Positions 14,347-24,710 are shown, numbered from the stretch's first letter. The stretch is DNA of 46,703 nt from an uncultured Eubacteriales bacterium (GCA_900546615.1 URDJ01000023.1:1-46703), one strand, 5' to 3'. Notes: generated from the letters alone by a model not told the origin. Made by a program: numbers and translations.

Positions 14347-16112
14347 TCGTCCTCACCTCCCTCGGCTATTTCGGCTATCTCGGCCTTCATCTCGTCGATT
14401 ATCTCATCGTAGGTCTTCACGACCTCGTCCTGAGGCACCATCTTGGCGCGGCCTATGCGCTCGCGCGCGGGTATATTGAACAGCTTGTTCATGTCCGCCC
14501 CGGAGCCTATGGCCTCGCGGCAGACCGTGTCGTACTGCAGCACCATGTCCAGCAGCCGGAACTGCTTCAGGTAGCTCGAGTACGCGTCCTCGTCGATGAA
14601 CGCGTTCTGCTGCAGGAAGTCCTCGCGTATCATCTTGGCGGTCTCCATCGTCAGCCTGTCGTTCGGGCTGAGCGCGTCCTGGCCGACCAGCCTGACGATC
14701 TCCTGCAGCTCGGCCTCCTCCTGGAGGATGTGCATGGCCTTGTCGCGGTTCTGCATGTACTTCGCGCCGAACTCGCCCTCGTACCAGGGCTTGAGCGTAT
14801 CGACGTACAGCGAATACGAGGTCAGCCAGTTGATGGCCGGGAAGTGCCTCGCGTATGCCAGCGACGAATCCAGTGCCCAGAAGACCTTGACTATACGCAT
14901 CGTCGCCTGCGATACCGGCTCGGACGTGTCGCCGCCCGGAGGCGAGACAGCACCGATGGCCGTTACAGAACCCCTTCTCTCGTCGGAGCCGAGGCACTCG
15001 ACCACGCCCGCGCGCTCGTAGAACTGAGCCAGACGGCTCGCCAGATACGCGGGGTAGCCCTCTTCGCCGGGCATCTCCTCGAGTCGGCCGGACATCTCAC
15101 GCAGGGCCTCTGCCCAGCGGGAGGTCGAGTCGGCAAGGACGGCCACGTCGTAGCCCATGTCGCGGAAGTACTCCGCTATGGTAATGCCGGTATAGATTGA
15201 CGCCTCGCGCGCCGCGACGGGCATGTCGGAGGTGTTCGCTATGAGCACCGTGCGCTTCATCAGAGGTTCGCCGTTCCTCGGGTCGGTCAGCTCGGGGAAC
15301 TCCATAAGGACGTCGGTCATCTCGTTGCCGCGCTCGCCGCAGCCTATATAGACGACGATGTCCACGTCCGACCACTTCGCCAGCTGGTGCTGCACGACGG
15401 TCTTGCCCGAGCCGAAGGGACCGGGTACGGCGGCGGTGCCGCCCTTGGCTATGGGGAACAGCGTGTCGATGATCCTCTGTCCGCTGTTCATCGGCCTTGC
15501 CGGGGTATACTTCTGGCTGTAGGGCCTCGCGATACGCACCGGCCAGTTCTGCACCATGGTGAGTTCCTTCGTCTTGCCGTTGTAGTCCTCGAGGACGGCA
15601 ATGACGTGATCGACGGTGAACTCGCCCTTTTCGATGCTCTTGACGGTGCCGCTCACTCCGGGCGGTACCATGATCTTGTGCAGGATGGCGCTCGTCTCCT
15701 GCACGGTGCCGAGCACGTCGCCCGCGGCCACATGCTGGCCCGGCTCCGCCACCGGCACGAACTCCCATTTCTTCTCACGGTTGAGCGCCGCGACCTGCAC
15801 GCCTCTCGTGATGGTCTCGCCCGTCAGCGCCCTTATCTCGGGCAGCGGACGCTGGATGCCGTCGTAGATGTTCTCCAGCATGCCGGGGCCGAGCTCCACC
15901 GACAGCGGCAGGCCCGTCGTCACGACCTCCGCGCCGGGGCCGAGGCCCGAGGTCTCCTCATAGACCTGTATCGACGCAGAGTCGCCCGTCATGTTAAGTA
16001 TTTCGCCTATGAGCCGCTGGCTGCCCACTCGGACGACGTCCGACACGTTCGCGTCGGCCAGTCCCTCGGCTACGACCAGCGGGCCCGATACTTTCGTTAT
16101 AATTCCGCTCAT
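14343..16112 (-). CDS. ntpA: V-type ATPase subunit A (catalytic)
   Basis: A 589-residue catalytic subunit. Walker A GPFGSGKT is at residues 231-238, followed by '[20 protein letters not shown]' and '[20 protein letters not shown]'. The long insertion before the P-loop ('[20 protein letters not shown]') separates it from F-type beta. The start at ATG 16112 follows AAGAAGG; the TTG two codons earlier is less likely. It ends in ATGA overlap with ntpB. Confidence 0.97.
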   Translation of the reverse strand: MSGIITKVSGPLVVAEGLADANVSDVVRVGSQRLIGEILNMTGDSASIQVYEETSGLGPGAEVVTTGLPLSVELGPGMLENIYDGIQRPLPEIRALTGETITRGVQVAALNREKKWEFVPVAEPGQHVAAGDVLGTVQETSAILHKIMVPPGVSGTVKSIEKGEFTVDHVIAVLEDYNGKTKELTMVQNWPVRIARPYSQKYTPARPMNSGQRIIDTLFPIAKGGTAAVPGPFGSGKTVVQHQLAKWSDVDIVVYIGCGERGNEMTDVLMEFPELTDPRNGEPLMKRTVLIANTSDMPVAAREASIYTGITIAEYFRDMGYDVAVLADSTSRWAEALREMSGRLEEMPGEEGYPAYLASRLAQFYERAGVVECLGSDERRGSVTAIGAVSPPGGDTSEPVSQATMRIVKVFWALDSSLAYARHFPAINWLTSYSLYVDTLKPWYEGEFGAKYMQNRDKAMHILQEEAELQEIVRLVGQDALSPNDRLTMETAKMIREDFLQQNAFIDEDAYSSYLKQFRLLDMVLQYDTVCREAIGSGADMNKLFNIPARERIGRAKMVPQDEVVKTYDEIIDEMKAEIAEIAEGGEDE

Positions 16113-16125
16113 CTGCAAACCTTCT

Positions 16126-16443
16126 TTACAAAATGTCTGTTCCCACGGCCTTCTCGACCGCCGCCTTCAGCGCGGACTGGCCGAGGCCCAGCGGGCCTTC
16201 CCTGCCGGGGATGAATATTATCGCGGGACTGGGTACGTCCTTGTACTTCGATATCTCGTGCTCGAGATATCTCGCCAGGTTCTCCTCTACGTAGATTATC
16301 GCGTACTCGACCTCAGATTCCTTCGTCAGGTACCTGAAAGCCTCCTTGGCCTCCTCAGCGCTGCCCGCCGGGAATACGTCCAGGCCAAGCGCCTTGAAGC
16401 CCATGACCGTGTCACGGCCGCCCAACACCGCAATTTTAAGCAT
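16126..16443 (-). CDS. ntpG: V-type ATPase subunit F
   Basis: A 105-residue central stalk subunit, named NtpG in E. hirae. '[20 protein letters not shown]' is the family N-terminus, and the Rossmann-like fold ends '[20 protein letters not shown]'. The ATG at 16443 overlaps the ntpC stop. A GTG at 16452 has a better spaced AAAGG and would add three residues; the choice is unsettled. Confidence 0.93.
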   Translation of the reverse strand: MLKIAVLGGRDTVMGFKALGLDVFPAGSAEEAKEAFRYLTKESEVEYAIIYVEENLARYLEHEISKYKDVPSPAIIFIPGREGPLGLGQSALKAAVEKAVGTDIL

Positions 16444-17437
16444 TGATATCACGCAGCCTTTCCCGTATGACCTCCGGCTCTATCCCCGCCAGACGCCCCG
16501 TCAGCATCATCCTCGCCGCGGTTATCTCCGCCTCGAGCAGCGCCAGATACTCCGTCACCGCCTCGATGCCGAAGGGCTTCGTCTTCGCCTGTGCCAGATA
16601 GTTCGACACGGCATTGTCGCAGGCCAGCTCGAAATCCGTCATCGTGCCGCCCTTCATCGCCTCCGCGCCGAGCTGCGCCGCGTGCTCCAGGTATCCCGAA
16701 GCAAACGCCTGCACGATGCCCTCGCCGCTCTCCGCCGCCTGGCAGAGCACGTCCCGGTCCACCGTGCCGCCCGACACCAGCGCCGTCAGCATGAAATCCC
16801 GGTCCTTGCCCATGCGCACCGTCCTCACGGCCGCGCGCAGGTTCGCGCTGTCTATCATCGTGCGCACGTAACCCTTCACAAACTCGCTGCCCGTGGCCTC
16901 CGCGAGCCTCAGAAGCTCCGCAAAGTACGCCGCGTCCAGCTCAAAGTCCGCAAGCTGCGGGTTGCCCGTGCGCGCGAGCACCTTCACGGCCTCCTCGTAC
17001 GCCTTCGCCATGTCCGCCGGAAGATTCGACAGCGTCTCCTCCTCCACGTACTCCTTCAGCTTCGCCGCCGGCACCCTGCCGCAGTCGGACAGCAGCCGGT
17101 CGCCCGACACCTCCGCACCCGCGGCCTTCACCAGCGTCTTTATGTTGTGGTAGTCGTACTTCAGCCTGAAAATATCCACGACCTCCGGCTGCGCGGCCAT
17201 GCCCGCAAGCTCCGCGAAAATATCGCTCCTGTGCTTCGTCAGCGCAGCGTCTATACCCGCCGCGTCCGCCTCGGACATGTCCTCATAGCCGCACTCGGTC
17301 AGCAGCTTCGCCGCCTCGGCATAGCTGCCGGCGGAGAGCATCCTGTCCATCCTGTCGCGGCTGAGCATCGAGCCTTCCCTCGCCCGCAGCATCGCAGACA
17401 TCGTCAGATATTCGGTATCCTTCGTCTTCTTAGACAA
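16436..17437 (-). CDS. ntpC: V-type ATPase subunit C
   Basis: A 333-residue all-helical subunit (d/AC39 type) that seats the central stalk on the K ring. Recognisable pieces are 'AMLRAREGSMLSRDRMDRML', 'YDYHNIKTLVKA' and the C-terminal 'KPFGIEAVTEYLALLEAEIT'. The start codon is TTG (17437), 2 nt after AAGG; no ATG nearby fits better. Its length is normal for bacterial V-ATPases. Confidence 0.95.
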   Translation of the reverse strand: MSKKTKDTEYLTMSAMLRAREGSMLSRDRMDRMLSAGSYAEAAKLLTECGYEDMSEADAAGIDAALTKHRSDIFAELAGMAAQPEVVDIFRLKYDYHNIKTLVKAAGAEVSGDRLLSDCGRVPAAKLKEYVEEETLSNLPADMAKAYEEAVKVLARTGNPQLADFELDAAYFAELLRLAEATGSEFVKGYVRTMIDSANLRAAVRTVRMGKDRDFMLTALVSGGTVDRDVLCQAAESGEGIVQAFASGYLEHAAQLGAEAMKGGTMTDFELACDNAVSNYLAQAKTKPFGIEAVTEYLALLEAEITAARMMLTGRLAGIEPEVIRERLRDINA

Positions 17438-17481
17438 GTCCTTACCCCCTTGTCCGTCAGTATGCGCCGCCGAACGCGGCC

Positions 17482-18084
17482 TCAGCCCTCAAAGAGCACC
17501 TCCGCCACGCGCGCCGCAAGCTCTCCCCTCGAGAGCTCCAGCAGTGTGTCCACCGTGCAGTTGACCTCGATGTCCCCCTGCTTCAGAATGAGCCCGCCGG
17601 TCATCTCCCGAGTGTCCTCCGAGAGTGTCAGCACGCCGTCCGCGCCCTTCTTCGCCAGCAGCTCGTTAGCCGCCTTCACGACCTTCGCGCCCACGGCCGC
17701 CTTGTCCTTCTTCGACAGGATGACCTCCTCCTGGCCCGTTATCGCGGCCTCAGCCGCCTCACGCGCCAGAAACGCCACGTAGTCCGCCTCAGGCAGCTCC
17801 GCTATCTTCGCCTTCGCCCTCTCGAACGCCTTTGAAACAGCCTCCTGTTTCATCGTCAGCACGCTCTTTTTGGCCTCCAGCCGAGCCGTCCTGCCCATGC
17901 GCTGCACCCGCTGCTCCGTGTCCTTTACTCCCTCACGCACCAGCTTCCAGTACTGCTCCTGAGCAAGCCGCTCGTTCTCCGCGCGTATCTCCGCGCAGCG
18001 CGCCTCGGACTCGGCGCGGATGGCGGCGCATTCCGCCTCCGCGTCCGCCCTGATGCGAGCGGTTATTTTTTCGATCCCGTTCAT
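17482..18084 (-). CDS. ntpE: V-type ATPase subunit E (peripheral stalk)
   Basis: A 200-residue stator subunit that pairs with the H/G subunit. Residues 1-100 form an extended charged helix rich in Ala and Glu ('RADAEAECAAIRAESEARCA'); residues 110-200 are the globular head-binding domain ('TGGLILKQGDIEVNCTVDTL'). It lies between K and C, the usual clostridial order. Confidence 0.95.
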   Translation of the reverse strand: MNGIEKITARIRADAEAECAAIRAESEARCAEIRAENERLAQEQYWKLVREGVKDTEQRVQRMGRTARLEAKKSVLTMKQEAVSKAFERAKAKIAELPEADYVAFLAREAAEAAITGQEEVILSKKDKAAVGAKVVKAANELLAKKGADGVLTLSEDTREMTGGLILKQGDIEVNCTVDTLLELSRGELAARVAEVLFEG

Positions 18085-18115
18085 GGCAGTCCCAACCTTA
18101 CTGATCAGGCGCCGC

Positions 18116-18616
<501 letters not shown>

Positions 18617-20572
18617 TTATTTGTCGGTTGTAGCGACGTTTACAAATTTGGTGTTGATCTCAAGCGGTCTGAACGGCTTGCCGCCGTCCTTATAGAATTT
18701 GCCGAAATACTCGAGGCACTGCAGCCTCAGGTCATGTACGAAGCAGCCCAGCAGGTTCAGCGCAAAGTTCAGCGCGTTGCCCAGGATGGATACGATCAGG
18801 AAAACGACTATGTTCCCCGCGATCGCGCCTATCGTATTGAACACCTGCGCGATAACGCTGCCCGCGAGCATCAGCGCCATGAGACGCGAGTAGCTCAGTA
18901 TGTCGCCGAAGTAGCCCGTCACGCCGTTGTATACAGCGCCGATGAAACCGGAGATGATGCCAAAGCCCTTCTTGCCCTTCGCGGAGCCGATGAACAGCAT
19001 CACGATACCTATGGCCAGCACCACCGGCACTCCGCCGACGCTGCCCACGCCCAGAGCCGCAAGGCCGCCGCCGATGAAGATGACCCACCAGGTGCCCTCC
19101 TCAAACACGGCACTGAACACTTCCCCGGACTTGCATTTCTCCACGAAGCTGATGATCATGCCCGTGATGATCTGTATGACGCCCAGCACCATCGCGCCCA
19201 GCAGTATCATGACCGTGTCATTGAGCGGCGTGAACAGCGCGGGCAGGCCCGCCCAGGTCGTATCGGGGTTTATTATCTTCGCTATCTGGAGAGGAGCGTC
19301 GCCGAAGCAGCCGCCCGTCACTGCGCCCCAGATCGTTGTCGAGATGCCGCACCAGAGCAGCAGCTCGAAGAAATTGCGTGTGCCGCGTCTGGGCTTCTTC
19401 TTGCCCAGCACCAGCAGGGCTATGATTATCATGAGCACGCCGTAGCCCATGTCCGCAAGCATGATGCCGTAGAACAAAATGAAAAACGGCGCCATCAGCG
19501 GGTTCGGGTCCACGCCGTCGTAGGCCGGGAGAGAATACATCTCCGTGACCATGTTCAGTGCCCTCGTGAACCGGTTGTTCTTGAGCTTCACCGGTACCTC
19601 CGGGTACTCGTCCTCGACCGGGTCCGCGGTCTCCCACGCACAGTCGTACTTTGCCAGCACGCCCGCCAGCTCCTGCTCCTTCTCCGCGAGCACCCAGCCC
19701 TGGAGACAGACGGCGGTCTCCGTCTGCATGAGCCTCGTCTCGGCCTCGGCCCGCGCTATCTTCGTGCTCATGGTATCCGCGCGGAGCTTCAGCTCCGCCC
19801 TGTGCGGCGCTTCGGCGGCTATGGCCGAAGCCAGCTCGCCGTTTTCGCGGTTGAGCTCTGCGATCCTCTTTTCGCTCTTTTCAGCCGCCTGCCTTGCCGT
19901 GCAGTCAAACTCGCCGGGGCTCATGAGGTTGAAACCCAGCGGCCGCAGCGTCTCCAGCGCCGCGTCCAGCTCCTCCCTCAGGCAGACCAGCAGCACATAG
20001 TGCAGGCTCTTGTCGTCCGACACCCGGAACAGCTGCGCCTCCGGCGCGGCGGCTCCCAGGGCCGCGTCGGCCTCGGTCATGTCCAGAGCCGCAGGCAGCG
20101 ACGCCGTCATCGCGGCAGCGCGCTCCGTGCCCTTGAAGGAGAACGGCAGCTCCAGCGGCAGCCAGGGCGCAAGGGCCTCGAGCGTCGTCTGCTCCCTCTG
20201 CACCTCGGCGTTATTGCGCCGTATCCGCTCCTCCAGCTCCATGATCCTCTCCGCCAGCGCAATATCCTCGCCCAGCGTCGCCTCGTCCAGCAGGTCCTTT
20301 ACATCGGCATCCGGCAGCGGATTGAGAAATCCCGTTTTTTCCGGAGCGTACCTGTCCAGCAGCTTTACCGCGTTCGTAAGCTCCGCATGCTGCGATTTGA
20401 CCTTCGACAGCTCTGCAGAGTCACAGCGGCTCAACGCCGGATACGCATCCTCAGGAAGCTCGGCAGGTTCGCTGACCTCGACGCAGCCAAGAAGCAAAAG
20501 CTCCTTCAGCAGCGCCTGCCTGTCCGCAGACATGGCCAGCAGCCGAAGCTTTTTCATCTTTACTATCGCCAT
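18617..20572 (-). CDS. ntpI: V-type ATPase subunit I (stator a subunit)
   Basis: A 651-residue stator subunit. The N-terminal 320 residues are a soluble coiled-coil arm ('MKKLRLLAMSADRQALLKEL'). The rest has about 7-8 membrane helices and provides the ion half-channels, with 'FFILFYGIMLADMGYGVLMI' and 'GYFGDILSYSRLMALMLAGS' as family landmarks; the Arg in the latter is the conserved stator arginine region. It begins 1 nt after the stop of the upstream gene. Confidence 0.96.
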   Translation of the reverse strand: MAIVKMKKLRLLAMSADRQALLKELLLLGCVEVSEPAELPEDAYPALSRCDSAELSKVKSQHAELTNAVKLLDRYAPEKTGFLNPLPDADVKDLLDEATLGEDIALAERIMELEERIRRNNAEVQREQTTLEALAPWLPLELPFSFKGTERAAAMTASLPAALDMTEADAALGAAAPEAQLFRVSDDKSLHYVLLVCLREELDAALETLRPLGFNLMSPGEFDCTARQAAEKSEKRIAELNRENGELASAIAAEAPHRAELKLRADTMSTKIARAEAETRLMQTETAVCLQGWVLAEKEQELAGVLAKYDCAWETADPVEDEYPEVPVKLKNNRFTRALNMVTEMYSLPAYDGVDPNPLMAPFFILFYGIMLADMGYGVLMIIIALLVLGKKKPRRGTRNFFELLLWCGISTTIWGAVTGGCFGDAPLQIAKIINPDTTWAGLPALFTPLNDTVMILLGAMVLGVIQIITGMIISFVEKCKSGEVFSAVFEEGTWWVIFIGGGLAALGVGSVGGVPVVLAIGIVMLFIGSAKGKKGFGIISGFIGAVYNGVTGYFGDILSYSRLMALMLAGSVIAQVFNTIGAIAGNIVVFLIVSILGNALNFALNLLGCFVHDLRLQCLEYFGKFYKDGGKPFRPLEINTKFVNVATTDK

Positions 20573-20573
20573 A

Positions 20574-20888
20574 TCAGCCGTTCACTACCCTTTCCACGAT
20601 AAGCGCAGCGGCCTTTTCGAGACGCGCGTCCGCTCTCGCCCGCATAGCCGCCTTCTTGTTCTCAGTATCCGAAGCCAGCTGTTTTGCGTCCTCCTTGGCC
20701 TTATCGTCCGACTTCGCGCGCAGCTCAGCCAATTCAGCAGCGGCCTTCTTCTCCGCGGCCTCCAGCGCAGCGCGCCCCTCGGCCTGCGCCGCGGCCTCTG
20801 CCGCCTTCGCTGCCGCCTGCGCCTCGGCCTTCATTCGCTTCGCGTTCTCCTCAGCCTCGCCTATCGTCATGATCGCTTCAAAAGACAT
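20574..20888 (-). CDS. ntpF: V-type ATPase peripheral stalk subunit H/G
   Basis: A 104-residue, almost entirely helical Ala/Lys/Glu-rich protein ('AEENAKRMKAEAQAAAKAAE'), the right size and place for the peripheral-stalk subunit called NtpF in E. hirae (AhaH/G-type). It pairs with subunit E. The ATG at 20888 is chosen because GGGAGG sits 7-8 nt upstream; the longer frame starts within that site. It is first in the operon. Low-complexity sequence makes the family call depend partly on context. Confidence 0.88.
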   Translation of the reverse strand: MSFEAIMTIGEAEENAKRMKAEAQAAAKAAEAAAQAEGRAALEAAEKKAAAELAELRAKSDDKAKEDAKQLASDTENKKAAMRARADARLEKAAALIVERVVNG

Positions 20889-20910
20889 TGATACACCTCC
20901 CACCGAAAAA

Positions 20911-20939
20911 GACGGATGCGGAAAGCGCCATCATCCGTC
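20911..20939 (-). promoter_or_regulatory. Possible attenuator in the V-ATPase operon leader
   Basis: In the leftward transcript GACGGATG pairs with CATCCGTC (8 bp, 13-nt loop) and is followed directly by TTTTTC, a terminator-like form. It lies about 20 nt downstream of the promoter's -10 and 20 nt before the first start codon. No leftward gene lies just upstream for it to terminate. Confidence 0.6.
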
Positions 20940-20957
20940 AAGTCTCTACGTCATTAA

Positions 20958-20986
20958 TAATACCAAAACACACTAAATTTAGCAAG
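20958..20986 (-). promoter_or_regulatory. V-ATPase operon promoter
   Basis: On the minus strand TTGCTA (20981-20986), a 17-bp spacer and TATTAT (20958-20963). Confidence 0.7.
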
Positions 20987-21102
20987 CAAATTTGCGCAAA
21001 ATACATGACAAAATAGGTACAATCTCCTCGCCAAAACCTGCGTCAGAGTTTTGTCAATCTTCACGAATGTGGTTGCCTTCGCGGTTTATATCGAGTTTAT
21101 AC

Positions 21103-21131
21103 TTGATTCATGGAGGAAAACGTATTATAAT
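21103..21131 (+). promoter_or_regulatory. Promoter of the E2-like gene
   Basis: TTGATT (21103-21108), a 17-bp spacer and TATAAT (21126-21131), about 48 bp before the start codon. Confidence 0.75.
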
Positions 21132-21178
21132 GTTAAATCCTTGAGGCAAAAAGAACCACGAGTGGAGGTCACATACAT

Positions 21179-22060
21179 ATGAGCACAACGGGCAACCGAC
21201 GCAGGATAGGCGACCGCAAGGAAGGGCGGCGTCTGCGCACACTTCCTGCGCTCAATCTCTTTACGCCGTACATCATGATAGACCGCAACGACGCCTGCAA
21301 CCAGTTCGCCGGCTCCATCGAGATCAGCGAGACCGACCGCTGGCTCCGCGCCAAACGGCAGGAGGGCTACAAGGGCCTCGGAATGCTGCATCTGTTCATT
21401 GCAGCGTACATAAGGGTCATCTCACAACTGCCTGGGCTGAACCGTTTCGTTGCAGGTCAGAAGATCTACGCGCGCAACGAGATACTCATCAACATGATGG
21501 TCAAGCGCGGCATCACAACGGACTCTGAGGAGACCTGCGCGAAGGTAGTTTTCGAGCCGACCGACACGATCTACGACGTGTACCGCAAAATGAACGACGC
21601 CGTGGAGGAGATCAGGGCCTCGGATGACAGCGGCACGGAGAAGGTCGCCGGCGCGCTCATGAAGATACCAGGGCTTTTCCTGAAGTTTGCGGTGTGGATA
21701 CTTAAGATAATGGACTACTTCGACCTCATCCCCATGTCGCTGCTGCGCGCCAGCCCGTTCCACGGTTCAATGATCGTGACCGACCTTGGCTCGCTTGGCA
21801 TTCCTCCCATATACCACCACATCTACAACTTCGGCAACCTGCCGGTTTTTCTGGCCTTCGGTGCGAAGCGGAGGGTCATGGAGCTTGACAGGCACGGCAA
21901 CCCCGTCGAGCGCAAGTATGTGGACTACAAGATAGTCTGCGACGAGCGCATAGTGGACGGAGCTTACTACGCCGCCGCCTTCAAATTCATGAAATACTAC
22001 CTCAAAAACCCCAACGAGCTCGAAAGGGCGCCTGAAAAGGTAGTAGAAGACATATTCTGA
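21179..22060 (+). CDS. Stand-alone E2 acyltransferase-like protein without catalytic His
   Basis: A 293-residue protein with the fold signatures of the catalytic domain of 2-oxoacid dehydrogenase E2 subunits: 'PYIMIDRNDACNQFAGSIEI', 'SPFHGSMIVTDLGSLGIPPI', 'GNLPVFLAFGA' and 'CDERIVDGAYYAAAFKFM'. There is no lipoyl domain and no E1 or E3 gene nearby. The E2 active site is HxxxDG; here Glu (about residue 256) stands where His should be, before D260-G261. Chloramphenicol-acetyltransferase-like chemistry is therefore doubtful. I recall similar His-less proteins in other Firmicutes, so this may be a distinct family. GGAGG precedes the ATG and its own promoter is clear. Confidence 0.75.
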   Translation: MSTTGNRRRIGDRKEGRRLRTLPALNLFTPYIMIDRNDACNQFAGSIEISETDRWLRAKRQEGYKGLGMLHLFIAAYIRVISQLPGLNRFVAGQKIYARNEILINMMVKRGITTDSEETCAKVVFEPTDTIYDVYRKMNDAVEEIRASDDSGTEKVAGALMKIPGLFLKFAVWILKIMDYFDLIPMSLLRASPFHGSMIVTDLGSLGIPPIYHHIYNFGNLPVFLAFGAKRRVMELDRHGNPVERKYVDYKIVCDERIVDGAYYAAAFKFMKYYLKNPNELERAPEKVVEDIF

Positions 22061-22068
22061 GCATCAGC

Positions 22069-22108
22069 AAAGCCGCCGCAGCCCAAGCAGGGCCGCGGCG
22101 GCTTTATT
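22069..22108. terminator. Bidirectional terminator
   Basis: AAAGCCGCCGC (22069-22079) pairs with GCGGCGGCTTT (22095-22105). It lies between the convergent E2-like and PhzF genes and serves either strand. Confidence 0.85.
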
Positions 22109-22109
22109 C

Positions 22110-22898
22110 TTATTCGTCCGGCAGGAAGATGACCGCCGACGAGAAGGCGACCGCGCTGCCTGAAAGCGCAGTTCTTCCGTTCTCGGTCCGGCAGACGAGT
22201 GTGCCTCCCCTTGCCGAGGCCTGATATGCCTTCAGCTCGGTTTTTTTCAGCTTTTCCGTCCAATACGGCGCGATATGGCAGTGGCCGGAGCCGCAGACGG
22301 GGTCTTCGTTCACTTTAAGTTTGGGTCCAAACGACCTGGAAACGCATTCATATTCCCGTCCTCTGGCCGTCACGTGCGTCAGCAGGCCCTCCAGCCCCGT
22401 TACAAGCTCAAAGTCCGGCCTGAGCTGCTTCACAGCATCCTCATCCGGGAGCACGCAGAGCAGGTCCCTGCCGATATATGCCTCCAGCGGCCTTACTCCC
22501 AGCGCCTTTTCCATCTCGTCCGTGACCTCTGTCTTTCTCAGCTCATAAGCCGGGAAATCCAGCTCATACAGCTCTCCCCTGCGCGTCACGCTCAGTCTGC
22601 CGCTCAGGGTGTCAAAATCCACATGCCGCGCGTCCGGCTCGTAATAATTCATTATCACAAAGGCAGTTGCCAGCGTCGCGTGTCCACAGAGGTCCACCTC
22701 GCTGCCGGGCGTGAACCACCGCAGTCCGTACGACTCTCCCTGCTTCACGGCAAACGCCGTCTCGGACAGGTTGTTTTCCCTCGCTATCGCCTGCATCGTC
22801 TCGTCCTTCAGCCAGTTGCCCATTACGCATACCGCCGCCGGATTGCCAGTGAACACCCTGTCAGTAAAGGCATCCACCACATATTGTCTGAGTTCCAA
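22110..22898 (-). CDS. PhzF-family isomerase-like protein
   Basis: A 262-residue member of the PhzF/diaminopimelate-epimerase-like fold. Seen: 'VDAFTDRVFTGNPAAVCVM', 'NNLSETAFAV' with the catalytic-type Glu, 'GLRWFTPGSEVDLCGHATLA', and 'EDPVCGSGHCHIAPYW', the counterpart in the second half. The substrate is not predictable from sequence. It starts at TTG (22898) with AAGGAGG 5 nt upstream. It lies just downstream of glnS in the same direction (10 bp) and is probably co-transcribed with it; a functional link is not evident. Confidence 0.9.
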   Translation of the reverse strand: MELRQYVVDAFTDRVFTGNPAAVCVMGNWLKDETMQAIARENNLSETAFAVKQGESYGLRWFTPGSEVDLCGHATLATAFVIMNYYEPDARHVDFDTLSGRLSVTRRGELYELDFPAYELRKTEVTDEMEKALGVRPLEAYIGRDLLCVLPDEDAVKQLRPDFELVTGLEGLLTHVTARGREYECVSRSFGPKLKVNEDPVCGSGHCHIAPYWTEKLKKTELKAYQASARGGTLVCRTENGRTALSGSAVAFSSAVIFLPDE

Positions 22899-22908
22899 GT
22901 GTACCTCC

Positions 22909-24591
22909 TTAAGCCTTGAAAACGCCTTTGAGCATTACCGAGCGATTGAATACAAGGTGCTCCGGGCAGGAGTCCCGGCTGTCTGCGCAGAAATAGCCCA
23001 TTCTCAGGAACTGGAAGTGGTCGCTGGGCTTCGCGCTCTCCAGCATACGCTCGACCTTGCAGCCCGTCAGCACTTCGAGGCTCTCCGGGTCAAGGCAATC
23101 GATGAAGTTCTTGTCCCCGGCGTCCGGCTCCGGGTCGGAGAACAGACTGCCATAGAGTCGCACCTCGGCCTCGGCGCAGTTGTTGGCGTCCACCCAGTGC
23201 ATCGTCGCGCCCTTGACCTTGCGGCCGTCTGCCGGGTCTCCGCCGCGGCTCTCGGGGTCGTAGGTAGCCAGAACTTCGACCACCTCGCCGTTTTCGTCCT
23301 TCACAAAGCCGGCGCATTTTATGAGATATGCGCCCTTGAGGCGGCACTCGAGGCCGCAGCTGTCGCCCTCGTCCGGGCACAGGCGCTTATACTTCGGCGC
23401 ACGGTGCTCCATAAAATCCTCGCGCTCTATATACAGGTTGCGGGAGAAGGTAACCTTCCTCGTGCCGGCCTCGGGGTCGTTGGGGTTGTTCTCTATCTCC
23501 AGCTCCTCCGACTGCCCCTCGGGGTAATTCACCAGCGTGAGCCGGAGCGGGCGCAGCACGGCCATGGCCCTCTGTGCGTGCTCGTTGAGGTCCTCGCGCA
23601 GGCAGTGCTCCAGCAGCGCGTAGTCCACCGTGTTCGGGACCTTGGCGACGCCGATGCGCTCGCAGAAATTGCGTATGGACGCCGCGGTGTAGCCCCTGCG
23701 CCGCAGCCCGCAGAGCGTCGGCATCCTCGGGTCGTCCCAGCCCGACACATAGCCTTCCTCGACGAGCTTCCTCAGCTTGCGCTTCGACATCACCGTATAA
23801 TTGATGCCCAGCCGCGCGAACTCTATCTGCCTCGGCTTCGAGGGCAGGTCGCAGTTGTTTATGACCCAGTCGTAGAGCGGGCGGTGGTCCTCAAACTCCA
23901 GCGAACAGAGCGAGTGCGTGATGTGCTCCATCGCGTCCTCTATGGGGTGCGCAAAGTCGTACATCGGGTAGATGCACCACTTGTCGCCCTGACGGTGGTG
24001 GTGCGAATGGTTTATGCGGTAGATGACGGGGTCGCGCATATTGAAGTTGCCGCTCGCAAGGTCTATCTTCGCGCGCAGGGTCATAGCGCCGTTCGGGAAC
24101 TCTCCCGCGCGCATCCGGCGAAATAGGTCGAGGCTCTCCTCCATCGGCCTGTCCCGCCAGGGCGAGCGCGCCGGGGTGTTCACATCGCCGCGGTACTCCC
24201 TGAACTGCTCGGGCGTCAGCTCGCAGACATAGGCGAGGCCGCGCTTTATGAGGTCCTCCGCGCACTCGTACATCTTCTCAAAGTAGTCCGAGGCATAATA
24301 GAACCTGTCGCCCCAGTCGAAGCCCAGCCAGTGTATGTCCTCCTGTATGGCCTCGACGTACTCCACGTCCTCCTTGGTCGGGTTCGTGTCGTCCATGCGC
24401 AGGTTGCACAGGCCGCCGTATTTCTCCGCCGTGCCGAAATCTATGACCAGCGCCTTGCAGTGGCCGATGTGCAGATAGCCGTTCGGCTCGGGCGGGAACC
24501 GGGTGTGCACCTTCATGCCCTCACAGCGTCCGCCGGGGGCGAGGTCTTCGTCTATGAACGTCTCTATAAAATTCTTGGATACTTCTTCCAT
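22909..24591 (-). CDS. glnS: Glutaminyl-tRNA synthetase
   Basis: A 560-residue class I synthetase that charges tRNA-Gln directly. HIGH is at residues 41-44 ('[17 protein letters not shown]') and the KMSKS counterpart is VMSKR at 267-271. '[20 protein letters not shown]' and '[20 protein letters not shown]' distinguish GlnRS from GluRS, and the C-terminal beta-barrel anticodon domain is complete. Many Firmicutes lack GlnRS and use the GatCAB route, so a bacterial-type GlnS here points to the clostridial lineages that have acquired it. A clean promoter lies upstream. Confidence 0.97.
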   Translation of the reverse strand: MEEVSKNFIETFIDEDLAPGGRCEGMKVHTRFPPEPNGYLHIGHCKALVIDFGTAEKYGGLCNLRMDDTNPTKEDVEYVEAIQEDIHWLGFDWGDRFYYASDYFEKMYECAEDLIKRGLAYVCELTPEQFREYRGDVNTPARSPWRDRPMEESLDLFRRMRAGEFPNGAMTLRAKIDLASGNFNMRDPVIYRINHSHHHRQGDKWCIYPMYDFAHPIEDAMEHITHSLCSLEFEDHRPLYDWVINNCDLPSKPRQIEFARLGINYTVMSKRKLRKLVEEGYVSGWDDPRMPTLCGLRRRGYTAASIRNFCERIGVAKVPNTVDYALLEHCLREDLNEHAQRAMAVLRPLRLTLVNYPEGQSEELEIENNPNDPEAGTRKVTFSRNLYIEREDFMEHRAPKYKRLCPDEGDSCGLECRLKGAYLIKCAGFVKDENGEVVEVLATYDPESRGGDPADGRKVKGATMHWVDANNCAEAEVRLYGSLFSDPEPDAGDKNFIDCLDPESLEVLTGCKVERMLESAKPSDHFQFLRMGYFCADSRDSCPEHLVFNRSVMLKGVFKA

Positions 24592-24631
24592 GTCAAACCC
24601 TCACAGCCCTTTATAGACTTGATGTTCACCT

Positions 24632-24682
24632 ATTATACACGCATTTTTTGCTGTTTACAACGGTCTTTTTGGGCGCTATAAT
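24632..24682. promoter_or_regulatory. Back-to-back promoters for glnS and trxB-like gene sharing one -35 region
   Basis: Leftward: TTGTAA (24655-24660), 17 bp, TATAAT (24632-24637). Rightward: TTTACA (24654-24659), 17 bp, TATAAT (24677-24682). The two -35 boxes lie on top of each other on opposite strands. Confidence 0.85.
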
Positions 24683-24710
24683 CTTTGTATGAATTTGAGC
24701 GGAGGCAGTT

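Noticed and set aside
13252..14412. A 386-codon plus-strand frame across ntpB
   Set aside because: Shadow of ntpB; no start context and no family signature.
18734..20602. A 622-codon frame antisense to the V-ATPase I subunit
   Set aside because: Same shadow pattern; the opposite strand encodes a clear ntpI with its ribosome site and operon position.
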